From contig NZ_VOSI01000003.1 in the NCBI RefSeq assembly GCF_019797745.1, positions 372,001-436,000 on the forward strand: DNA of 64,000 nt, given 5' to 3'. The translations under genes and the position numbers were made by a program. Under the pieces are notes generated by a model. The model was not told where the DNA came from. It did no database searches and saw nothing but the letters and a program-made list of their open reading frames with translations. Positions 42,532 through 50,094 of the stretch are shown here, in pieces (positions within the stretch are counted from its first letter, which is position 1; each line of letters opens with the position of its first letter). This stretch comes from Edaphocola aurantiacus (GTDB lineage Bacteria; Bacteroidota; Bacteroidia; Chitinophagales; Chitinophagaceae).

Positions 42532-42720
42532 TGTAGGCGGTTAAACTTTACAGATTTAAGTATAATGCTATTTGAAGTATGAAGTGATTATTCTTCTTTA
42601 CAGATCAAAACGAGAGCTGTGTGATTGTAATAAAATAACTTTTATGGCGGCTAACCATAATTTATTAGAGGAGTAAATGAAAAAGGAGTCAAAGTATCTA
42701 CTTTGACTCCTCATTTTTTT
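42532..42720 (+). ncRNA. Array small RNA, unit 5
   Basis: About 189 nt. CUUUACAGAUUUAA, UUUGAAGUAUGAAGU, CUUCUUUACAGAUCAAAAC; H1 UACAGAUCA/UGAUUGUA; H2 UUAUGG...CCAUAA with a 7-nt loop; AGAGGAGUAAAUGA; terminator AGGAGUCAAAGU-aucu-ACUUUGACUCCU and a 7-T run. It ends 13 bp before the convergent methyltransferase stop, so the terminator may serve both strands. Confidence 0.9.
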
Positions 42721-42732
42721 ATACAATAATGA

Positions 42733-43494
42733 TTACTTCCTGACTATATACAGGATCTCTTTACGATCCAGACGGTACTGTTCTACCAGCACAGGATCAA
42801 GCCTGCTGACCAGGTCATTCTCCTCAACGGAGAAGCCCGCAGCCCGTAGCTTATCGGGATAATCCCGGCCATACAGGCGTACATGATCTTTCTGCCAATA
42901 ATGTATTTCTCTTAACTCATCGGTATTATAACGTTCATCTTCCAAGGTGAATGCGCTATGGTAATCGACAGGCACCTGTAATATTGCCCAGCCTCCCGGT
43001 TTTAGTATACGGTATAATTCCTTCATACACTGCTTATCATCCTCTACATGCTCCAGCACATGATTACAGAAAATCACCTCAAAGCTATTGTCCTCAAAAG
43101 GTGCATGATGCAGGTCGAAATGTATATCTGCTATAGGCGAATTATAATCTGCGGTAATATATTGCTCTTGTTTCAGCTTGCGGAACCGTTTATAAAAACA
43201 CTGCTCCGGTGCAATATGCAGTACCTTAGCGTTGGACGTAAAAAAATCGGTTTCCTGCTGCAGGTATAACCACATGAGCCGGTGCCGCTCCAGTGAAAGC
43301 GTGCCTGGTGCCAGCACATTGTGACGTTTGGTTTGCGCGACCTGTCCGTAAGGCAGGAAGCTGCGGTATGATTTACCATTGATCGGGTCGGTAAAGCGAT
43401 TGCCCTGGTACAGTAATTCTAAAATACTGCGCAGGCGTACGCTGAGTTCGATTAATACAGGGCGGGGTAGAACTCTTAATAAATAGTGATACAT
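42733..43494 (-). CDS. Class I SAM-dependent methyltransferase
   Basis: A 253-residue methyltransferase of the Methyltransf_11 type. Motif I is degenerate (KVLHIAPEQCFYKRFRK, in place of the glycine-rich loop), followed by ITADYNSPIADIHFDLHHAPFEDNSFEVIFCNHVLEHVEDD (motifs II/post-I) and LKPGGWAILQVPV. The N-terminal ~60 residues are helical with a possible small binding site. The substrate is unknown. It is convergent with the last sRNA unit; no functional link is implied. Confidence 0.85.
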   Translation of the reverse strand: MYHYLLRVLPRPVLIELSVRLRSILELLYQGNRFTDPINGKSYRSFLPYGQVAQTKRHNVLAPGTLSLERHRLMWLYLQQETDFFTSNAKVLHIAPEQCFYKRFRKLKQEQYITADYNSPIADIHFDLHHAPFEDNSFEVIFCNHVLEHVEDDKQCMKELYRILKPGGWAILQVPVDYHSAFTLEDERYNTDELREIHYWQKDHVRLYGRDYPDKLRAAGFSVEENDLVSRLDPVLVEQYRLDRKEILYIVRK

Positions 43495-43688
43495 GGGTCG
43501 ATGATTTGCCCCTATGACCCCGATGATTAAAAATACCCTTGCTCTGACGGGATATTTTTTTTAGTTTTTATTTATGGTAAAAGCGAACTCTCGGCTTACA
43601 TCGATACATTGTCTATTTTTCTGCTCTGTATATAATGAAACAACTGTGTACCCGTTATCTTTATACAGATTTGCTGATATACTTTATG

Positions 43689-44537
43689 ATGAACCGCAGA
43701 AAATTTATGCGTTATTGCCTGGCTCTTGGTGCCGGCGGATTAGGACTGGGCTTATATTCATGGCAGGTTGAACCGTATTGGGTAGATTGGGTAAAGCTGC
43801 CAATGCCGGTGCGTCATCTGCCCGCTGCACTGGTCGGGAAGACACTGATGCAGATCAGTGATATTCATATCGGCAAACGGTTTAACTACGACTATATCAT
43901 TAAAACCTTCAAAGAAGCGCAGGCGCTGCAGCCCGATTTTGTGGTCTTTACCGGAGATTATGTCAGTACATATAAGGATAAGGTATTGTTCCATTCCCTG
44001 GAAGAGGTAATGCAGCATGCACCCAAAGGGCGTCTCGGTACTTTAGGCATCATGGGTAATCATGATTACGGCAAAAAATTTGCAGAGAAAGAAGTAGGCA
44101 ATGAGGTCGCTGCATTGTTGCAGCAACTGGGCATTCATATGCTGCGCAATGAGCAGCAGGAATATGCAGGACTTAACTTTATAGGCTTTGATGATTACTG
44201 GGGGCCATATTTTGATCCGGGGAAAGTAATGAATGCATATAATCCGGAACAGGCCGGTATTGTTTTGTGCCACAACCCGGATGTTTGCGACCTGGATGTC
44301 TGGAATGGTTATAAGGGATGGATACTGGCCGGACATACACATGGCGGACAGGCCAAGCCACCATTTCTGGATCCCTTGATCCTTCCGGTAAAGAACAAAA
44401 GATACACTTCCGGTAAGATTGAACTGGAGGAGGAGCGTACTCTGTACATTAACCGTGCCTTAGGGCACCTGTGGCCCCTGAGGTTTAATGTAAGGCCGGA
44501 GGTAACGCTGTTTAGCCTGGAGCCTGCTATTGTATAA
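43689..44537 (+). CDS. Metallophosphoesterase (YaeI-like)
   Basis: A 282-residue calcineurin-like phosphoesterase. The metal-binding motifs are all present: DIHIGKR (D-x-H), FTGDYV (GD), GNHDYG (GNHD), LCHNPD (H) and AGHTHGGQ (GHxH). The N-terminus is a membrane anchor or signal with a basic start and hydrophobic core (MNRRKFMRYCLALGAGGLGLGLY), with a Tat-like RRKF pair. I start it at 43689 for that reason. Relatives include YaeI (phosphodiester hydrolase) and UDP-diacylglucosamine hydrolase-like lipid enzymes; the exact substrate is open. Confidence 0.9.
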   Translation: MNRRKFMRYCLALGAGGLGLGLYSWQVEPYWVDWVKLPMPVRHLPAALVGKTLMQISDIHIGKRFNYDYIIKTFKEAQALQPDFVVFTGDYVSTYKDKVLFHSLEEVMQHAPKGRLGTLGIMGNHDYGKKFAEKEVGNEVAALLQQLGIHMLRNEQQEYAGLNFIGFDDYWGPYFDPGKVMNAYNPEQAGIVLCHNPDVCDLDVWNGYKGWILAGHTHGGQAKPPFLDPLILPVKNKRYTSGKIELEEERTLYINRALGHLWPLRFNVRPEVTLFSLEPAIV

Positions 44538-44543
44538 AAAACA

Positions 44544-44572
44544 ATACCGGCCACCACAAGGACGACCGGTAT
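44544..44572. terminator. Weak hairpin between convergent genes
   Basis: ATACCGG (44544-44550) pairs with CCGGTAT (44566-44572) around a 15-nt loop between the phosphoesterase and the DUF1304 gene; no T run. Confidence 0.3.
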
Positions 44573-44611
44573 ACTAACCCCTAATGTAATTATTCTATAT
44601 CAACATGCTGA

Positions 44612-44983
44612 TTATCTGGCCAGTAATACAAACAATAAAGCCAGTATGGCGGGTAATGCCTGTACGAAAAATATCTTTTTTGTTGCGGAAAACGCACCGT
44701 AGAGCCCTGCTACAATTACACAGGAAAGGAAGAAGATACCTACATTAACCGACCATACAGGGTCGGAGATCAGCAATGACCAGATCAGTCCGGCGGCCAG
44801 AAATCCGTTGTATAATCCCTGGTTAGCGGCCAGGCCTTTGGTAGGCTTAAACAGGGCTTCCGGTAAGGCACTTTTGAAGGTCTTTTTGCCGGCTGTTTCC
44901 CAGGCAAACATTTCCATCCACAGGATGTACAGATGTTCCAGGGCTACTACGGCAACTAATATATTGGCGATTACAGACAGCAT
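44612..44983 (-). CDS. DUF1304 family membrane protein
   Basis: A 123-residue protein with four predicted membrane helices (IANILVAVVALEHLYILWMEMF, NGFLAAGLIWSLLI, VGIFFLSCVIVAGLYGAF, ALPAILALLFVLLA). The MEMFAWE segment after helix one and GLAANQGLYNGFLAAG are hallmarks of the DUF1304 family. Family members often sit beside ohr genes, as here: it follows ohr by 11 bp on the same strand. Its role in peroxide defence is unproven. Confidence 0.88.
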   Translation of the reverse strand: MLSVIANILVAVVALEHLYILWMEMFAWETAGKKTFKSALPEALFKPTKGLAANQGLYNGFLAAGLIWSLLISDPVWSVNVGIFFLSCVIVAGLYGAFSATKKIFFVQALPAILALLFVLLAR

Positions 44984-44994
44984 AGGATATGTTT

Positions 44995-45417
44995 TTAGTT
45001 ATTGGTTACAGTTATTAATACTTCCATATTATTACGGGTAGCATTAGAGTAAGGACAAATCTGGTGCGCTTTGTCTGCCAGCATTTGCGCCTCTTCTGTG
45101 CTTACACCGGGAATATTGATCTCCAGGTTTGCCGCCAGTCCGAATGCACCATTACCAATCTGACCAATGCTCACTTTGGCCATTACACTTGTCTCGCCGG
45201 TTGTTGTACCACTCATCTGGATCACTCTGTTTAATGCACTGTCAAAACAAGCGGCATAGCCAGCTGCAAATAATTGTTCAGGGTTGGTATGATCGTTATT
45301 GGCACCACCCAGTTCTTTAGGCATTCTGACAGTCAGATCCAGTACACCATTATCGGTACGTACCTCGCCGTTACGGCCTCCTTTTGCAGTAGCTACTGCT
45401 GTATACAATGTTTTCAT
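44995..45417 (-). CDS. ohr: Organic hydroperoxide resistance protein Ohr
   Basis: A 140-residue OsmC/Ohr-family thiol peroxidase that reduces organic hydroperoxides. The two active cysteines are seen in AGYAACFDSAL and HQICPYSNATR, and the motif TNPEQLFAAGYAACF is Ohr-like. It is in the order ohrR-ohr-DUF1304 on the minus strand and is presumably repressed by the MarR-type gene immediately upstream. Confidence 0.93.
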   Translation of the reverse strand: MKTLYTAVATAKGGRNGEVRTDNGVLDLTVRMPKELGGANNDHTNPEQLFAAGYAACFDSALNRVIQMSGTTTGETSVMAKVSIGQIGNGAFGLAANLEINIPGVSTEEAQMLADKAHQICPYSNATRNNMEVLITVTNN

Positions 45418-45447
45418 TTATTAGTGTTTTTATATTTGTGAACTTAT

Positions 45448-45867
45448 TTATCTGTTTAACATTTTTTCTGCCAGTTGTTTCAATTGCTGCATTTCCTCCA
45501 GGCTTAGTCCCATACTTTCCAGCATCTGGTGCGGAATCGAACAGGCCATTTCTTTCATTGCCCTGCCGGATGGGGTAAGGCTGATATTTACTACACGTTC
45601 ATCTGCTTTACTTCTCTTACGAATGATCAATCCTTTCAGTTCCAGTCTTTTCAGCAGTGGGGTAAGGGTGCCACTATCCAGTTTCAGCAGCGCCCCCAGC
45701 TGATTCACCGTTTGGGTATCATGTTCCCACAATACCATCATCACCAGATATTGTGGATAGGTAATATCCAGCTCATCCAGCATGGGGCGGTAATATTGTA
45801 TAATCTGCCGGGATAGGGCATAAATGGGAAAACATACCTGGTTTTCTAAAAGAAGGGCTTCCTGCAT
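45448..45867 (-). CDS. ohrR: MarR-family regulator OhrR
   Basis: A 139-residue MarR-fold repressor. Cys12 in LLENQVCFPIYALSR corresponds to the peroxide-sensing N-terminal cysteine of OhrR; the winged helix is at ~50-100 (VNQLGALLKLDSGTLTPLLKRLELKGLIIRKRSKADERVVNISLT). It is 30 bp upstream of ohr and transcribed with it. A 46-bp palindrome in its promoter is the probable operator. Confidence 0.93.
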   Translation of the reverse strand: MQEALLLENQVCFPIYALSRQIIQYYRPMLDELDITYPQYLVMMVLWEHDTQTVNQLGALLKLDSGTLTPLLKRLELKGLIIRKRSKADERVVNISLTPSGRAMKEMACSIPHQMLESMGLSLEEMQQLKQLAEKMLNR

Positions 45868-45901
45868 AATCGTTTCTCTTAATCTTCAATGCAAAAGTAG
45901 T

Positions 45902-45947
45902 ATATTTTTTAAAATTAAATTGTACACAACTTAATTTTAAAAAATAT
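45902..45947. promoter_or_regulatory. Candidate OhrR operator
   Basis: A 46-bp inverted repeat centred at 45924.5 with a single mismatched pair besides the central one (core TTAAATTGTACACAACTTAA). It lies 34 bp upstream of the ohrR start and is far larger than a typical MarR site, so it may hold two overlapping sites. Confidence 0.7.
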
Positions 45948-46029
45948 TAACAAAGAAAGGGGATGGGGAGCACATATAGGAACATGAGAATATTTTGTTA
46001 GTTTTGTTATCAACCCCTTATCCATACGC

Positions 46030-46584
46030 TTGCCTGATTTTGAACATATATACAAACAGCATTTTGAATCTTTATATCGTTATGCCTTTACGATTGTTAA
46101 AGATTCAGCGCTGGCACAGGATATCACCCAAGATGTGTTCCTGAATTTTTATCATGTATGGATACAACAGGAAACGGAAGTGCAGAATGCAAGAGCCTAT
46201 CTATACAGAAGTATTCACAACCATGCACTGAAACAGATCCGGAACAGCAGCCGGCAGGAAACCCTTGGCCGGAACTTCTCTGCCCAGCAGCAATCTACTC
46301 CTAACAAAGAAGAAGAACTGATCGACCAGCATACCCGCACAGAATTTTACCGTATGGCCAATGAGATCCTGGATAGTCTGCCACCGCAATGCCGCATTGT
46401 ATTTGAGAAGAGCCGTATGGAGCATAAAAAATATGAGGAGATTGCAGAAGAGCTGCACATCTCTACCAAAACTGTAGAAGGGCATATCTCCAAAGCCCTT
46501 AAGCTCATTCGTTCTTTCCTGCAGGGACAACCGCAATCTACTATTACCACCATGCTATTTATATTATTCATATGCCGCAAGTAA
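46030..46584 (+). CDS. ECF-type RNA polymerase sigma factor
   Basis: A 184-residue sigma-70-family protein of the ECF group: region 2 (FESLYRYAFTIVKDSALAQDITQDVFLNFY) and region 4 (LPPQCRIVFEKSRMEHKKYEEIAEELHISTKTVEGHISKALKLIR). It starts with TTG. The stop overlaps the FecR gene by 13 bp, so sigma and anti-sigma are translationally coupled. This is the usual Bacteroidota cell-surface signalling layout. A C-terminal hydrophobic tail (TTMLFILFICRK) is odd and may be due to the overlap. Confidence 0.93.
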   Translation: MPDFEHIYKQHFESLYRYAFTIVKDSALAQDITQDVFLNFYHVWIQQETEVQNARAYLYRSIHNHALKQIRNSSRQETLGRNFSAQQQSTPNKEEELIDQHTRTEFYRMANEILDSLPPQCRIVFEKSRMEHKKYEEIAEELHISTKTVEGHISKALKLIRSFLQGQPQSTITTMLFILFICRK

Positions 46585-47492
46585 GTTTCGAACTCCTGCT
46601 TAAGTACATGGATGGCAAAGCCAGTCCGGAGGAAGCGATGCTCATCGATGACTGGTGTGCTGCAGACTTGCGCCATAAAGAATATTTTGACCAATTATTC
46701 CTGACCTGGAACCAGCAGGACCAATACCTGCAGGCCGATCCGGATCATAGCCTACAGCAGTTAAAGGCGAAGCTGCCCGTAAATAATGATGCAACTGCTC
46801 CGAAAAAGCGCCGTTTTGCTATGGCGAAAATTGCGGCTGCTATACTGGTACCGGCATTACTGGTAACCTGGTATTTCATCAGCCAAAAGGGTAACAGGCC
46901 ATACCTTACACAAGGTGAGACGCACTTTTTTGCTATTGATACCAGCATATTGCTGAACAGCGATCACCGTATCGATTGCCAAACGGGCAGCGCTATCGCA
47001 TTCAACATCAAAGACAATATCCTAAATGCAGGGTTTACCGGTACAGGGCAGTTCAGCATCAGTCATAAGGAAGGGCAAAGACTGTTCTTACACCTGAATG
47101 ATACGCTGAGCCTGGAAGATGTCGGCACGCGTTTCCTGCTGAGCAATACTAATGATAGTGTTGTAGTACGGGTACAGGAAGGAACCGTAGCTTTGTATAT
47201 GCCATCAGATACCATTCTGCTGGCTGCAGGGCAATCTATACGACTGATGCCACCGGCAAGGTTTGCACCTTATGCCGACTTTAACCTCAGGAATATCTCC
47301 TTACAGGAAGCCGTACAGATTATACAGCAGCGACTGGGCTATACTATCCGTATCAGTAGCGCAGCGCTCAAAGAAGAGCGGATAGATCTGGTAGCCGATC
47401 ATGCCGGTATAGATGAGGTGCTGCAGATGCTGAGTGCCACTATTTCCTGCAAGGTTAAAAAAGAAAACGACACTGTTTATTCCCTGTACTGA
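46572..47492 (+). CDS. FecR-family anti-sigma factor
   Basis: A 306-residue anti-sigma factor: cytoplasmic N-terminal sigma-binding part (LLKYMDGKASPEEAMLIDDWC), one transmembrane helix (AKIAAAILVPALLVTWYFI), FecR beta domain (TQGETHFFAIDTSILLNSDHRI...), and a C-terminal STN-like subdomain (NISLQEAVQIIQQRLGYTIRISS) that would receive a signal in the periplasm. It controls the overlapping sigma factor gene. The next gene encodes an STN-carrying barrel that could be the signal donor. Confidence 0.92.
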   Translation: MPQVSFELLLKYMDGKASPEEAMLIDDWCAADLRHKEYFDQLFLTWNQQDQYLQADPDHSLQQLKAKLPVNNDATAPKKRRFAMAKIAAAILVPALLVTWYFISQKGNRPYLTQGETHFFAIDTSILLNSDHRIDCQTGSAIAFNIKDNILNAGFTGTGQFSISHKEGQRLFLHLNDTLSLEDVGTRFLLSNTNDSVVVRVQEGTVALYMPSDTILLAAGQSIRLMPPARFAPYADFNLRNISLQEAVQIIQQRLGYTIRISSAALKEERIDLVADHAGIDEVLQMLSATISCKVKKENDTVYSLY

Positions 47493-47496
47493 TCCT

Positions 47497-48657
47497 ATGC
47501 GTTATATCATTAGCCTCATTTTTTGCTGTCTGTTTACAATGAACATGCATGCTCAGGTATACCTGGCCAATAAAGTGGTCAATCTGCCCAAAGGCAGGTA
47601 TACACTTTATGAGCTGATGCAGGAGGTGAAGCACCAAAAGCAACTTTCCTTTTCTTACAATGCGAAGGCCTTGAATGGCGATATGGTTATCGTACTGAAA
47701 GGACAATATACAGACATGGATCAGCTCTTTGCCCATCTCCGGAAGCAATACCATATCGGGCACCACATAGTAGGCAAACATATTGTACTATATAAAACAA
47801 AAGGCCGGAAAAAGGCACAACGAAAAAACATTTCCACAGTAGTCAAAACGGGTACGCGGAAGGATACCATATTGTCAAAAGTAGCCATCAGTCCGGAAGC
47901 ATTCATTGGCCCGCTGGTCTGGGAACCCAGTGTGCATACACTTTCAGACAGCAGTTCGCAGATTGTTCCGGCTGGTGCAACAGCGCTTGCTGAAAGTAGT
48001 GTGAATACCCGTGAGCTGTTCCGCTCCAAAGGCTTAAGAGCAGCGCCATTTCGACCGGCACTGGCATTGCGCCCTTTTGCAGAAGCGATGCTGTATGCCG
48101 ATGAGTTATTCTACCTGAATCCGCAATTGTCTGTCGGCACAAATGGTCTGTATGTTTCCCTGTCTTATGCATACCGCAATACCGGTGCGCATCTGCGTTA
48201 TGGAATTGGTTACCGGCAGGAGCTTGATGCTAAAAGCACGGTACGCGTGTATGCGAGCTGGGGTCAGCCTAAAGCCAGTACAAGCGTTTTTTATGACTCC
48301 ATAATTCCACCGGATTCGCTGACGATACGCATAGAGAATACGGTCCGTAGCGAGGCTAATCTCTTTAAAGCCGGCCTGGTTTATGAATATGCACTCAGCA
48401 AAACAGTCGGGCTACAGGTTGGTATTGTGTTTAACCATATGCGTACATGGTTTTATTTCGGAGCCAGCGATCAGACGGTTGCACTGAACAGTTTACCGCC
48501 TCAGCTGGGCATCAGTGATCCTTCCGGTTTTGAAATATTTAAAACACCTTATCAGCTGAGTACAACAATCAGTATGGATAAACCTTCTTATGATAAGTCC
48601 TGGCTTGGGTTTCATGCCGGAATTGTATTCATGCCATTTGCAAAACGGGAGCGATAA
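47497..48657 (+). CDS. STN-domain outer-membrane barrel protein
   Basis: A 386-residue protein: a signal peptide (MRYIISLIFCCLFTMNMHAQ), an STN (secretin/TonB short N-terminal) domain at ~20-95 (YTLYELMQEVKHQKQLSFSYNAKALNGDMVIVLKGQYTDMDQLFAHLRK), a basic linker, and a ~230-residue amphipathic beta-rich region ending AGIVFMPFA, consistent with a small barrel. I start at 47497 because the extra 21 residues are not signal-like. It lies 4 bp behind fecR. An STN domain on a small barrel is unusual; normally it is on a SusC/TonB-dependent receptor. It may be the signal transducer for the FecR protein. Confidence 0.75.
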   Translation: MRYIISLIFCCLFTMNMHAQVYLANKVVNLPKGRYTLYELMQEVKHQKQLSFSYNAKALNGDMVIVLKGQYTDMDQLFAHLRKQYHIGHHIVGKHIVLYKTKGRKKAQRKNISTVVKTGTRKDTILSKVAISPEAFIGPLVWEPSVHTLSDSSSQIVPAGATALAESSVNTRELFRSKGLRAAPFRPALALRPFAEAMLYADELFYLNPQLSVGTNGLYVSLSYAYRNTGAHLRYGIGYRQELDAKSTVRVYASWGQPKASTSVFYDSIIPPDSLTIRIENTVRSEANLFKAGLVYEYALSKTVGLQVGIVFNHMRTWFYFGASDQTVALNSLPPQLGISDPSGFEIFKTPYQLSTTISMDKPSYDKSWLGFHAGIVFMPFAKRER

Positions 48658-48674
48658 ATATCGCTCCCGTTTTG
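48641..48674. terminator. Hairpin over the STN-barrel stop codon
   Basis: Perfect 14-bp stem CAAAACGGGAGCGA / TCGCTCCCGTTTTG, loop TAAATA containing the stop. It also precedes the convergent MFS gene's 3' end. Confidence 0.75.
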
Positions 48675-48704
48675 TTTAATATCGTTTAAGTATCTAAAGC
48701 TGTA

Positions 48705-50009
48705 CTATTCGTGATGCTCCTCGAATTTGAAGTTACGTAACTGTGGTGTGCGGAAATAGGTTATCGCTACAATCAGTAAGGTAATACAGCCGCCTGTTAC
48801 AATAGCGGGTACCGTGCCCAGCCAGCTGGCCATCATCCCGCTTTCAAAATCGCCCAGCTCATTGGAAGAACTGATAAACATACTGTTTACAGAGGCCACC
48901 CGTCCACGCATCTCGTCTGGTGTAACCAGCTGCAGGATGGTGCTTCTGATCACAACACTTACCCCGTCAAACATACCCGAAAGCAGGATGCAGAAGAAGG
49001 AGAGAAAGAAATTGGTAGACAATCCAAAGCCGATAATACAGAGCCCGAAGCCCGCCACACAGGCAAAAAGCTTTTTGCCGGGATTGGTTTTTAAGGGAAG
49101 AAATGCGAGTATACCCAGCGTCAACAGCGAGCCTATACCGGTCGCAGAGCGCAATACACCAAAGGCCGTCGGTCCGCTGAAAAAGCTGCCGTCAGCCGGA
49201 AATAGTTCCTGCTGAATAGCCGGTAGCAGGGCAATAGCCCCTCCGAACAATACAGAGAACATATCCAGCAATTGTGCGCCTAATAAGGTTGGTGTTTTGA
49301 ATACGAAACGTAAACCTTCGCCAATACTTTTCAGTACCGGCTCCCGCTCTTTCTGCAGGATAGGTTTGGGTTTGATGCCTATGGCCGGTAAGAGCAGTAG
49401 TATTTCTATGACTACCACGGTAGTCATACCGGTGATGGGTCCTGATAAAGCAATGATTGCACCAGATATGAGCGGTCCCAGCACGGCACCCAATTGCCAG
49501 GCCATACTGGCCCAGCTCACCCCGTTAGGGTACTGGTTTTTGGGAATCAGCAGACTGACCAGCGAAAAAGAAGTAGGTCCCAGAAATGCACGGATAATAC
49601 CACCAAGGAAGATAACCAGGTATATAAGGACTATGCGAAGATCATGCGTCAGGTGCTCCGCGGCAATAGGTGTGGAAAGGTATAAAAGCCCCGCACCAAG
49701 GAAGATATAGGCTGTAATGATCTGGATCATCAGCTTTCGCTTCTCCCGCAGATCGACCAGATAACCAGCAAAAAAAGAGCTGCCTATTACCGGGATTACC
49801 TCTGCAAGGCCCACCATAGCCAGGGCTACTTTACTATGCCCGGTAATCTGGTAAATCCAATAGGTAATAACAGTAAACTGCAGACTCAGGGCAAAGATCA
49901 GTCCGAAACGGATGACCAGATAGTAGAGGAACTCTTTGTTCTTCAGCGACTCATTCTTCGCCAGGAAGGTTCGTGCAAAGCTCACAGGAAATAATTTAGA
50001 AAAAGACAC
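48705..50009 (-). CDS. MFS transporter
   Basis: A 434-residue membrane protein with about 12 predicted helices and MFS signature stretches (AGYLVDLREKRKLMI between helices 2 and 3; GMFDGVSVVIRSTILQLVTPDEMRGRVASVNSMF in the second half). The overall pattern is like the EntS/multidrug-exporter group of MFS proteins. It is a single gene. Substrate not predictable. Confidence 0.9.
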   Translation of the reverse strand: MSFSKLFPVSFARTFLAKNESLKNKEFLYYLVIRFGLIFALSLQFTVITYWIYQITGHSKVALAMVGLAEVIPVIGSSFFAGYLVDLREKRKLMIQIITAYIFLGAGLLYLSTPIAAEHLTHDLRIVLIYLVIFLGGIIRAFLGPTSFSLVSLLIPKNQYPNGVSWASMAWQLGAVLGPLISGAIIALSGPITGMTTVVVIEILLLLPAIGIKPKPILQKEREPVLKSIGEGLRFVFKTPTLLGAQLLDMFSVLFGGAIALLPAIQQELFPADGSFFSGPTAFGVLRSATGIGSLLTLGILAFLPLKTNPGKKLFACVAGFGLCIIGFGLSTNFFLSFFCILLSGMFDGVSVVIRSTILQLVTPDEMRGRVASVNSMFISSSNELGDFESGMMASWLGTVPAIVTGGCITLLIVAITYFRTPQLRNFKFEEHHE

Positions 50010-50094
50010 AAAGGTACAGATTTGGCAGATTGAGCATCAATCATTTTTGCTAATTAGGGTATATTGACAATCTCTGGTTATTTTTGCAGCAGAT

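Noticed and set aside
40700-42700. Short peptides starting at the ATG behind AGAGGAG in each array unit
   Set aside because: Frame and length differ (MQASKFP..., MQGRRSF..., MHKRRGF..., MQKASG..., MKKESKYLL) and run into the terminator stem, whose changes keep base pairing and not amino acids.
40428-42720. CRISPR array or simple tandem repeat
   Set aside because: Units are 330-940 bp apart and contain promoters and terminators; there are no short direct repeats with spacers.
40543-42720. CsrA-sequestering RNAs (Rsm/Csr type) because of GGA motifs
   Set aside because: Only few GGA motifs per unit, not in hairpin loops, and Bacteroidota generally lack CsrA.
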